From positions 1 to 40,741 of the forward strand of contig CAIJTR010000203.1 of assembly GCA_903823665.1 (NCBI GenBank): DNA of 40,741 nt, in the 5' to 3' direction. The notes under the pieces were generated by a model. The model was not told where the DNA came from, searched no databases, and saw nothing but the letters and a program-made list of their open reading frames with translations. Below, piece after piece: positions 34,747-40,741 of this stretch. Both the position numbers and the translations under genes were made by a program. The first letter of the stretch is position 1. Each line of letters opens with the position of its first letter. The stretch is from an uncultured Rhodospirillales bacterium (lineage in GTDB: Bacteria > Pseudomonadota > Alphaproteobacteria > Acetobacterales > Acetobacteraceae).

Positions 34747-34763
34747 AATACTCCAACAGTATT
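34747..34763. promoter_or_regulatory. Small perfect dyad upstream of the carrier-protein-like gene
   Basis: AATACT (34747-34752) and AGTATT (34758-34763) are perfect inverted arms around a 5-base spacer, inside the AT-rich 273-bp gap before 34863. It could be an operator or a small hairpin. The surrounding DNA from about 34690 to 34860 is the most AT-rich stretch in the window. Confidence 0.35.
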
Positions 34764-34862
34764 ACTAGCAGAAAATCTAAATATACGCAGGAAAAATAAT
34801 AATTCGAATGTTATTTATTAATTTTGCAAAGGAAATATTTTCATTTTTGAAGGAGTTTTCCC

Positions 34863-35411
34863 GTGAATTATGTTGCAAAACTGGCAATCTTTGCTTGGGA
34901 AAGCACCCTTCCAACAAGTAAAACAGACTCCGTTGTTTCGTTTGAGGATGCAGGAGGCGATTCCGTTTTGCTAATGGAATTCTTCCTCACATTGGAAAAA
35001 CGACTGGGCCAGACCTTGCCAATGGACGGCATAGATCTGTGTATGTGCAAGGCTGACTTCACCAACTTCTTGCGCGCTGTTCTCGCCCCGGCCCCAGCGC
35101 CCACTGCCGTTCCACCAGAAAATGCCATCGGGCGAGAGGTTTCGTTGATCGTCATGCTCGACACCAGCGCCTCACGCCGGAAGAAGCACACCCAGCAGGA
35201 CGCCCCGAAGCGCAGCCAACGCAGTCCGCCTGCACCAATTTGCCCATTCTCTGGCCGGACAAGACCGTGGAGAGTTTGCAGCCCATGTGCTCGCCGGCCG
35301 GCTGGCTCAAAGCCATGCCGGATTATCGCTCATCGGGCAATTGGAAGCCAAGCTGATCATCTGCGCGTGATCAGTGGAGACCGAAAGAGCGCCTCTCGCT
35401 CTACGACCTAA
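34863..35411 (+). CDS. Acyl/peptidyl carrier-like domain with doubtful C-terminal part
   Basis: The GTG start has a strong ribosome-binding site, AAGGAG at 34850-34855, seven bases upstream. Residues about 1-75 look like a carrier protein: FEDAGGDSVLLMEFFLTLEKRLGQ has the GGDS motif with the serine (S34) that would take 4'-phosphopantetheine. From about residue 78 (APAPAPTAVPP) the protein turns into Arg/Ser/Pro-rich sequence typical of a wrong frame in GC-rich DNA. The +1 frame at about 35236-35370 reads more naturally (QFAHSLAGQDRGEFAAHVLAGRLA) before its own stop. So either a short carrier protein ends in a random tail, or a larger gene is broken by a frameshift near 35100-35230. No synthase is adjacent. 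It overlaps the end of the convergent methyltransferase gene. Confidence 0.6.
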   Translation: MNYVAKLAIFAWESTLPTSKTDSVVSFEDAGGDSVLLMEFFLTLEKRLGQTLPMDGIDLCMCKADFTNFLRAVLAPAPAPTAVPPENAIGREVSLIVMLDTSASRRKKHTQQDAPKRSQRSPPAPICPFSGRTRPWRVCSPCARRPAGSKPCRIIAHRAIGSQADHLRVISGDRKSASRSTT

Positions 35412-36078
35412 TACGCTCTTTTAAGCGCCGCAGCGGTGCCGTGATTTTCCACGATGTCGATTGGTGCAACGCCTTAACGTCTGCACGCAAGCGATCAATC
35501 TCTTGCTGCAGAACGCCCACTTGATCGCCAGAACGTTGAACACGCGCGAGCGGCCACTCCGCCACGCTCACACCGCCATGGGATGCAGCGATCTCAAACA
35601 GCCAACCATCTCTGAGGCGAACCTCGTTCACCACAAGCCCAGCCGCCGCAAAAAAATCATTCGTCACCACAGGCGTAAAGCCGGTGAGGTGATAGTCACC
35701 GGGATAAGCCTGCGTCCCGTATATTAAGTGCAGCACATCCTTAACCCGCGCCGCATCCGCTTCCTCAGCGTTCATCATCATGTCCACGAGGTGATAAAAC
35801 GACGGAACGCGGATCCGCAACGTACCAACCGGACTCAAAAGACGCGCCCACTCTGTTAAAGCTGGCAGCGTCTTGGACCGTTCAAAATGTTCCCAAACAT
35901 CTTGAGCGACCACCTCATCGAAATATCCGCTTGGCAGCATAGGCAAGTCAGTAACATTTGCCACCAAATCTGGTTTATGAAAATCAACGAAATCAACGTT
36001 TAAATACCCTGGTCGGATATCAAAACCACATCCAACATTGAGACGCTTCGGGATTGGGCTCGGTAAATTTTGTGACAT
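35401..36078 (-). CDS. SAM-dependent methyltransferase with coiled-coil tail, surface-polysaccharide type
   Basis: A 225-residue class I methyltransferase. It has the SAM-binding motif RLNVGCGFDIRPGYLNVDF, the acidic second strand, and EVVAQDVWEHFERSK followed by ARLLSPVGTLRIRVPSFYH. The tail is a short coiled coil ending LHQSTSWKITAPLRRLKERI; this STSWKxTAPLR ending is common on glycosyltransferases and methyltransferases of O-antigen or exopolysaccharide clusters. ATG 36078 is chosen because AGAGGG lies 8 bases upstream; the in-frame ATG 36108 has no such site. No other glycan gene is adjacent, so it looks like an isolated or transferred piece (inference). Confidence 0.82.
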   Translation of the reverse strand: MSQNLPSPIPKRLNVGCGFDIRPGYLNVDFVDFHKPDLVANVTDLPMLPSGYFDEVVAQDVWEHFERSKTLPALTEWARLLSPVGTLRIRVPSFYHLVDMMMNAEEADAARVKDVLHLIYGTQAYPGDYHLTGFTPVVTNDFFAAAGLVVNEVRLRDGWLFEIAASHGGVSVAEWPLARVQRSGDQVGVLQQEIDRLRADVKALHQSTSWKITAPLRRLKERIRS

Positions 36079-36245
36079 TGCAGATCCCTCTGATGGAATT
36101 CTTTTCATTATAAATATTTATGTATGACCGGCCGAGAAAACACTGCAAGTGTTCGCCAATTGAGACACCGCCTGCAAAAATAAAATGGCTTCCCGGGGCA
36201 AATCACTCTTATGGAGACGGTAACGCCATTTTGCAGAAGGGAGGG

Positions 36246-36321
36246 TGGTGGATGCGGTAGGATTCGAACCTACGACCAATCGATTAAGAGTCGACCGCTC
36301 TACCAACTGAGCTACGCATCC
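36246..36321 (-). tRNA. tRNA-Lys (anticodon CUU)
   Basis: A 76-base tRNA on the minus strand. The acceptor arms GGATGCG and CGCATCC pair fully, with discriminator A and an encoded CCA end (36248-36246). The D arm has AGCTCAGTTGGTAGAGC; the anticodon loop is CTCTTAA, giving anticodon CUU; the T arm has GGTTCGAATCC. It reads AAG codons. Confidence 0.97.
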
Positions 36322-36425
36322 ACAAACTCACCGCCAAACCACAAGGGCCGAAAGCGGGAGCGGGTGTGTAGCAACGTCGCACGCATTTGCAAAGGGCGTG
36401 CGCGCACCCTTGCCCTGCGTTGAGG

Positions 36426-37535
36426 TCAGAACGTCACCACACCGCGGATCGACTCACCTTTGCGCATCAGTTCGAAGCCCTCGTTGATCTTCTCGAACGG
36501 CATCACGTGCGTAACCAGGCTGTCGATGTCGATCTTGCCGTCCATGTACCAATCAACGATGCGCGGCACATCCGTCCGCCCACGCGCTCCACCGAACGCC
36601 GAGCCCATCCAGACGCGGCCGGTCACCAGCTGGAACGGCCTTGTGGAGATTTCAGCACCAGAGGGAGCCACGCCGATCACAACCGACTTGCCCCAGCCCT
36701 TATGCGCGCATTCCAGCGCCTGACGCATCACCTTCACATTGCCGATGCACTCAAAGCTGTAATCCGCCCCACCTTTTGTGAGGTTGACGAGGTAAGGCAC
36801 CAGATCGCCCTCCACCTCGGCGGGATTGACAAAATCGGTCATGCCGAACTTCTCGCCCATCGCACGGCGGGCCGGGTTGAGGTCCACGCCCACAATCTGC
36901 TCAGCGCCCACCATCCGCAGGCCCTGCACCACGTTCAGCCCGATGCCGCCGAGGCCGAACACCACGCAGCGCGCACCCGGCTCCACCTTGGCGGTGTTGA
37001 TGACGGCACCGATCCCGGTGGTGACTCCACAGCCGATGTAGCAAACCTTGTCGAACGGCGCGTCCTGGCGGATTTTCGCCAGCGAAATCTCCGGGATCAC
37101 GGTGAAGTTGGAGAACGTGCTGGTGCCCATGTAATGCATGATCGGCTGGCCATCACACGAGAACCGGCTGGAGCCGTCCGGCATCACGCCGCGCCCCTGG
37201 GTGATACGAATTTTCTGACACAGATTGGTCTTGCGGCTGAGACAGTATTCGCACTCCCGGCATTCCGGCGTGTAAAGCGGAATGACGTGATCGCCCTTCT
37301 TCAATGACGTCACGCCCTTTCCCACATCAACCACAATCCCCGCGCCCTCATGACCGAGGATGGAGGGGAAAATGCCCTCGGGGTCGGCACCGGACAGGGT
37401 GAATTCGTCGGTATGGCAAATGCCAGTGGCTTTGATCTCCACCAGAACCTCGCCCTCGCGCGGGCCTTCAAGGTCAACGGTCTCAAGGCTCAGAGTATGA
37501 CCAGCCTTGCGGGCAACGGCGGCGCGGGTTTTCAT
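36426..37535 (-). CDS. adhC: S-(hydroxymethyl)glutathione dehydrogenase / class III alcohol dehydrogenase
   Basis: A 369-residue zinc alcohol dehydrogenase. Visible are the catalytic zinc ligands in ATGICHTDEFTLSG and LGHEGAG, the four-cysteine structural zinc site CRECEYCLSRKTNLC, the NAD-binding GLGGIGLNVVQG, and the class III features YMGTSTFSNFTVIPEISLAKI and CGVTTGIGAVINTAKVEPG. It oxidises the glutathione adduct of formaldehyde, the main detoxification route. ATG 37535 has GAGGAG about 8 bases upstream; the longer open frame overlaps mutY and is rejected. No frmB-like esterase gene is adjacent. Confidence 0.95.
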   Translation of the reverse strand: MKTRAAVARKAGHTLSLETVDLEGPREGEVLVEIKATGICHTDEFTLSGADPEGIFPSILGHEGAGIVVDVGKGVTSLKKGDHVIPLYTPECRECEYCLSRKTNLCQKIRITQGRGVMPDGSSRFSCDGQPIMHYMGTSTFSNFTVIPEISLAKIRQDAPFDKVCYIGCGVTTGIGAVINTAKVEPGARCVVFGLGGIGLNVVQGLRMVGAEQIVGVDLNPARRAMGEKFGMTDFVNPAEVEGDLVPYLVNLTKGGADYSFECIGNVKVMRQALECAHKGWGKSVVIGVAPSGAEISTRPFQLVTGRVWMGSAFGGARGRTDVPRIVDWYMDGKIDIDSLVTHVMPFEKINEGFELMRKGESIRGVVTF

Positions 37536-37569
37536 CGTGCGGGCTCCTCGGTGTTGCCCGCAATGTGCC

Positions 37570-38616
37570 TCAGCCCGGCGGTTCGAGCAATGCGAGCGCC
37601 ACACATTTGCGCATCATCGAGGGCAGCGCCTCATCGTCCAACACGTTGATCAGACGCAGAAAACCTTCAGCCTGGATCACGTCAACCCGCGCCGCGTGCA
37701 GCTGAATCCGAAGCTCGAAATGCGTCAGCCCATGCGTCACCTCGCCCAGATGCCGCCACTTCGCACGCATCGGTGCCTCGTCTTGCACCTCATCCGGCTG
37801 CCAGGGAGCCGCACGCCAGACCGGGCCGGGCAATTCGACCATGCCGCCCAACAGCCCCTTCGGCGGCCGAGTGCGCAGCAGCACGCGGCCCTCTGCGTCC
37901 ACCAGCCAGAAATGCACGCCGTGCCGCACCGGACGCGCCTTCTTCGGCGTCTTGCGTGGCAGCTCCGCCGCAATCCCCTGCGCCCGCCCGGCACAATCGC
38001 CCATCCATGGGCAAATGGCGCAGGCGGGGTTGGTCGGCGTGCAGATCGTAGCCCCCAGATCGAACAGGCTCTGCGCGAAATCCGAAGGCCGCGCGCGGGC
38101 TGAGGGATCATCGCCCAACCGCGCCGCCCCCTCCGCAATCGCAGGTTTGGAGCCCGGCAACGCCTCGGTGATGGCAAACACGCGAGACACCACGCGCTCC
38201 ACATTGCCATCGATCGGCACCACCGGAATGCCGAACGCAATCGCCCCCACCGCCGCCGCCGTGTAAGGCCCGATGCCCGGCAAAGCGCGCAGTCCGTCCA
38301 GCGTGTCAGGAAACGCACCCAATTCCGTCACGGCGCGGGCGCAGGCATGCAGATTGCGGGCGCGGGCGTAATAACCAAGCCCAGCCCAGGCCTGCATCAC
38401 CGCCTCACTCTCCGCCGCCGCCAACGCCTGCACCGACGGAAAGCGGGTGAGGAATTTCTCATAATAGGGTATCACGGCGGCCACCGTGGTTTGCTGCAAC
38501 ATGATCTCGCTGAGCCAAACCCGGTATGGGTCGGCCAATTCCCCAGGCCGGGCGCGCCACGGCATGGTGCGGCGATGGCGGTCGTACCAGTCAAGAAGGG
38601 GGGCAGCTTTGGGCAC
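37570..38616 (-). CDS. mutY: A/G-specific adenine glycosylase MutY
   Basis: A 348-residue DNA repair enzyme that removes adenine opposite 8-oxoguanine. It shows SEIMLQQTTVAAV (catalytic Glu), the helix-hairpin-helix ALPGIGPYTAAAVGAIAFG, the catalytic Asp in VPIDGNVERVVSR, and the 4Fe-4S cysteines in CTPTNPACAICPWMGDC. The C-terminal NUDIX-like domain (PVRHGVHFWLVDAEGRVLLR) recognises the damaged base. GTG 38616 gives the normal MutY N-terminus (PLLDWYDRHRRTMPWRA). The open frame extending to 39099 is antisense to dciA and is rejected. It is divergent from dciA with only 9 bases between starts. Confidence 0.94.
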   Translation of the reverse strand: MPKAAPLLDWYDRHRRTMPWRARPGELADPYRVWLSEIMLQQTTVAAVIPYYEKFLTRFPSVQALAAAESEAVMQAWAGLGYYARARNLHACARAVTELGAFPDTLDGLRALPGIGPYTAAAVGAIAFGIPVVPIDGNVERVVSRVFAITEALPGSKPAIAEGAARLGDDPSARARPSDFAQSLFDLGATICTPTNPACAICPWMGDCAGRAQGIAAELPRKTPKKARPVRHGVHFWLVDAEGRVLLRTRPPKGLLGGMVELPGPVWRAAPWQPDEVQDEAPMRAKWRHLGEVTHGLTHFELRIQLHAARVDVIQAEGFLRLINVLDDEALPSMMRKCVALALLEPPG

Positions 38617-38625
38617 GAGAGACGT

Positions 38626-39117
38626 ATGACAAGCGACATGGATGACAGCAAGCCGGTGACGGACAAGGACATGCGCCACGTCTATGGTCCGCGCCCGATG
38701 TCCGCCGTGCTGCCGCCCCTCGTGCGCCCTGCCTTCAAGAAGCGCTCCCCCGCCACCGCCCAGGTGCTGCAGGATTGGGAGATCATCGTCGGCCCCGCCA
38801 TCGCTGGCGTCACCACGCCGCGCAAGCTGTTCACCGGAACGCTCACCATCGCCTGCGTGGGCCCCGTTGCCATGGAATTGCAGCACCTCGCCCCCACGCT
38901 GATTGGCCGCATCAACGGCCACATGGGCCACGTCATCGTCTCCCGCCTGCGCTTCGTGCAGGATTTGCAGCCCGCCAAGCCCGCACCACCGCCCCGAAAA
39001 CCGGCCGATGATGCCGCCGCCGCCGCCGTGGCGGGTCTCCCCGAAGGCCCGCTGCGCGACGCCTTGCACCAACTCGGCCGCATGGTGCTGTCGACTCACA
39101 AGCCGGGCAGGCGCTAG
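38626..39117 (+). CDS. dciA: DciA-like DUF721 protein (replicative helicase loader family)
   Basis: A 163-residue protein. The central DUF721 domain reads LPPLVRPAFKKRSPATAQVLQDWEIIVGPAIAGVTTPRKLF, then LTIACVGPVAMELQHLAPTLIGRIN, with a KH-like fold expected. A Pro/Ala-rich linker leads to a short helical C-terminus (GPLRDALHQLGRMVLS). DciA proteins load the DnaB helicase in bacteria lacking DnaC or DnaI. ATG 38626 is used, with ATG 38638 as an alternative; the longer open frame starting within mutY is rejected. The place between mutY and a DsbA-like gene ahead of smc is the usual alphaproteobacterial order. Confidence 0.88.
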   Translation: MTSDMDDSKPVTDKDMRHVYGPRPMSAVLPPLVRPAFKKRSPATAQVLQDWEIIVGPAIAGVTTPRKLFTGTLTIACVGPVAMELQHLAPTLIGRINGHMGHVIVSRLRFVQDLQPAKPAPPPRKPADDAAAAAVAGLPEGPLRDALHQLGRMVLSTHKPGRR

Positions 39118-39144
39118 AAAATCCCCAATCCAGGAGAACCCGCC

Positions 39145-39762
39145 ATGATCCTCGCCCGCCGCACCCTACTTGCCGCCACCGCCGCCGCCGGAATGCTCAC
39201 GCGCCAGGCCCGCGCCGCGGACCCGTTGTTCGGTGAAGCCAGCATCGGCGACGCCGCAGCGCCCGTTACCGTCACCGAGTGGTTCTCCCTCACGTGCCCG
39301 CACTGCGCCGCCTTCGCCAAGCAATATTTGCCGCAGATCCGCAAAGAGGTGATCGACACCGGCAAGGCCCGCCTCGTGTTCCGAGACTTCCCGCTCGATC
39401 AGGTGGCGCTGACCGCCGCCATGGTTGCCCGCAAGCTGCCGGCACAACGCTACGTGCCGTTCATCGAGGCGCTGCTCGCCACCCAGGATCGCTGGGCCTA
39501 TGCCCGCAACATCAACACCACCGACGAGATCGCCAAAATGGCGGCACTCGCCGGAATGCCGCGCGCCACGTTCGACGGCGTGATCGGTGACACCGCCCTG
39601 CGTGACGCCATTCTGGCCGGCCAGAGCGAGGCGGAGAAAACCTATAATGTCGACTCGACCCCCTCGTTCATCTTCAACGGCCCGGGTGCGAAAAACCTGC
39701 GCCAGTCCGGGGAGCTGACGCCTGAGGCGTTTGCGAAATTCGTTCAGCAGGCCGCTGGCTGA
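39145..39762 (+). CDS. DsbA-like periplasmic thioredoxin-fold protein
   Basis: A 205-residue exported oxidoreductase. The signal is ARRTLLAATAAAGMLTRQARA, with a twin arginine before a hydrophobic stretch. The active-site CPHC (C51, C54) lies in EWFSLTCPHCAAFAKQYLP, and the cis-proline loop is VDSTPSFIFNG. Family members carry out thiol oxidation or isomerisation in the periplasm. AGGAG lies 9 bases before the ATG. It sits 27 bp after dciA and 48 bp before smc, so these are probably co-transcribed. Confidence 0.92.
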   Translation: MILARRTLLAATAAAGMLTRQARAADPLFGEASIGDAAAPVTVTEWFSLTCPHCAAFAKQYLPQIRKEVIDTGKARLVFRDFPLDQVALTAAMVARKLPAQRYVPFIEALLATQDRWAYARNINTTDEIAKMAALAGMPRATFDGVIGDTALRDAILAGQSEAEKTYNVDSTPSFIFNGPGAKNLRQSGELTPEAFAKFVQQAAG

Positions 39763-39810
39763 GCCAGAGTTTGGCCCAGTCTTTGGCTGACAGAGATCAA
39801 GGACCAGTCG

Positions 39811-40741
39811 TTGCCCGCCAGCTTCACCCGTCTGCGCATTGCAGGCTTCAAAAGCTTCGCCGAACCGACAACGATTGACGTCATGCCGGGGCTGACCGGC
39901 ATCGTCGGCCCGAATGGTTGTGGCAAGTCGAACGTGGTCGAGGCGCTGCGCTGGGCGATGGGCGAAAGCTCCGCCCGCTCCCTGCGCGGCGGTGACATGG
40001 ATGACGTGATCTTCGCCGGCACCAGCCAGCGCGCCGCCCGCAATCTTGCGGACGTGACGCTGGTGCTGGAGGACACCAAATCCCTCGCCCCGCCGCCCTT
40101 CCACGAACTGGACAGCCTGGAGATCACCCGGCGCATCGAGCGCGGCGGCGGCAGCGCCTACCGCATCAACGGGCGCGAGGCGCGCGCGCGGGACGTGCAA
40201 ACCCTGTTCGCCGACCTCGCATCCGGTGCGCGTGCGTCCGCGATGGTCAGCCAAGGCCGCGTCGGTGCCCTCGTCTCCGCCAAGCCGGAAGAACGTCGCG
40301 CCATTTTGGAGGAAGCCGCCGGAATCACCGGCCTGCACGCGCGACGGCACGAGGCTGAACTCAAGTTGCGCGCCGCCGAAACCAATCTCTCCCGCGCCGA
40401 GGATCTGCGCGGCCAGCTTGAAAGCCAGTGTGAGGGATTGCGGCGTCAGGCCCGCCAGGCCGCGCGCTACCGTGTGATCTCCGCCAGCATCCGCAATGCC
40501 GAGGCGGAATTGCTCTCGCTGCAAAAAGCCCGCGCGGACGCCGGACGCGCCGCAGCGGAGGCGGCTCTCGCACAGGCCAAATCCGCGGTTCTCGACATCT
40601 CCGCCACCAACGCTGCCGCCGGAACCGCCGCAGATGCCGCAAGTGAGGCACTGCCCGCCTTGCGTGAAGCCGAGGCTATCGCCCGCACCGCCCTCGAACG
40701 CCACCGCCTCGCAGGCGAGCAGATCGAGGCCGAAATCGCCC
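39811..40741 (+). CDS. smc: Chromosome segregation protein SMC, N-terminal part (runs off window)
   Basis: The first 310 residues of SMC. The N-terminal head shows FTRLRIAGFKSFAEPTTIDV, Walker A GPNGCGKSN, the RxxxxxxRGG region ARSLRGGDMDDVIFAGT, YRINGREARARDVQ and the Q-loop MVSQGRVGALVSAKPEERRAI. It then passes into the Ala/Glu/Arg-rich coiled coil, which continues past the edge. SMC forms the condensin ring that compacts and segregates chromosomes. The start is TTG at 39811, supported by AAGGA at 39799-39803 seven bases upstream. No ATG or GTG lies between the preceding stop and the conserved N-terminus. Confidence 0.95.
   Translation, partial: MPASFTRLRIAGFKSFAEPTTIDVMPGLTGIVGPNGCGKSNVVEALRWAMGESSARSLRGGDMDDVIFAGTSQRAARNLADVTLVLEDTKSLAPPPFHELDSLEITRRIERGGGSAYRINGREARARDVQTLFADLASGARASAMVSQGRVGALVSAKPEERRAILEEAAGITGLHARRHEAELKLRAAETNLSRAEDLRGQLESQCEGLRRQARQAARYRVISASIRNAEAELLSLQKARADAGRAAAEAALAQAKSAVLDISATNAAAGTAADAASEALPALREAEAIARTALERHRLAGEQIEAEIA

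Noticed and set aside
36118-36306. 62-codon minus-strand frame reading into the tRNA gene
   Set aside because: It overlaps tRNA-Lys and has no domain; a translation of the tRNA region is a known artefact.
37570-39099. mutY frame extended to 39099
   Set aside because: The extra N-terminal part is antisense to dciA and Gly/Ala-rich; the GTG at 38616 gives the standard MutY start.
1-40741. CRISPR arrays, insertion sequences, integrase or prophage genes
   Set aside because: No regularly spaced repeats, transposase-like or integrase-like proteins, or terminal inverted repeats with target duplications were seen on either strand.

Overview
The window is GC-rich, densely coded chromosomal DNA from an alphaproteobacterium. 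The order Rhodospirillales is most likely, and an Acetobacteraceae-like member fits best (inference). Pointers are an F0 operon with both b' and b subunits and no F1 genes, ccrM, the mutY-dciA-dsbA-smc neighbourhood and mmcB. No phage, IS element or CRISPR array was seen. Many genes start with TTG or GTG, so several starts below were moved from the longest open frame, using ribosome-binding sites, stop/start overlaps and family N-termini.

Layout. 1-7.7 kb: a DsbD-type thiol reductase (cut by the window edge) diverges from the helicase gene hrpB; then an HtrA-type protease with an OmpR-type two-component pair, a small secreted protein, mmcB and phhB. 7.7-13.7 kb: a small zincin metallopeptidase, then two tandem paralogous hybrid histidine kinases. 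The second has an in-frame TAA inside its receiver domain, while the rest of the domain stays open and conserved behind it. 13.7-19.5 kb: a class III aminotransferase, the atpI-atpB-atpE-b'-b operon closed by a strong terminator, ccrM, and a Met/His-rich secreted protein.

19.5-26.8 kb (minus strand) holds the most distinctive unit. putA, an Lrp-type regulator, a Tat-exported FAD amine oxidase and a c-type cytochrome are chained by 3- to 4-base stop/start overlaps, with a TPR/ATP-grasp gene 34 bp downstream. It reads as proline catabolism wired to a periplasmic amine-oxidising module with its own electron carrier. 26.8-31 kb: a small DMT-type membrane protein and an M20 peptidase face a two-gene aromatic-ring module (VOC dioxygenase and FAD monooxygenase).

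31-36.3 kb is an accessory, partly AT-rich stretch: a beta-helix protein with a PEP-CTERM sorting tail, a chemoreceptor fused to a PilZ domain, an acyl-carrier-like gene with a doubtful C-terminus, a surface-polysaccharide-type methyltransferase, and tRNA-Lys(CUU). 36.4-40.7 kb returns to core genes: glutathione-dependent formaldehyde dehydrogenase, mutY, dciA, a DsbA-like protein and the start of smc.

All functions are read from sequence motifs and gene context. No database search was possible.
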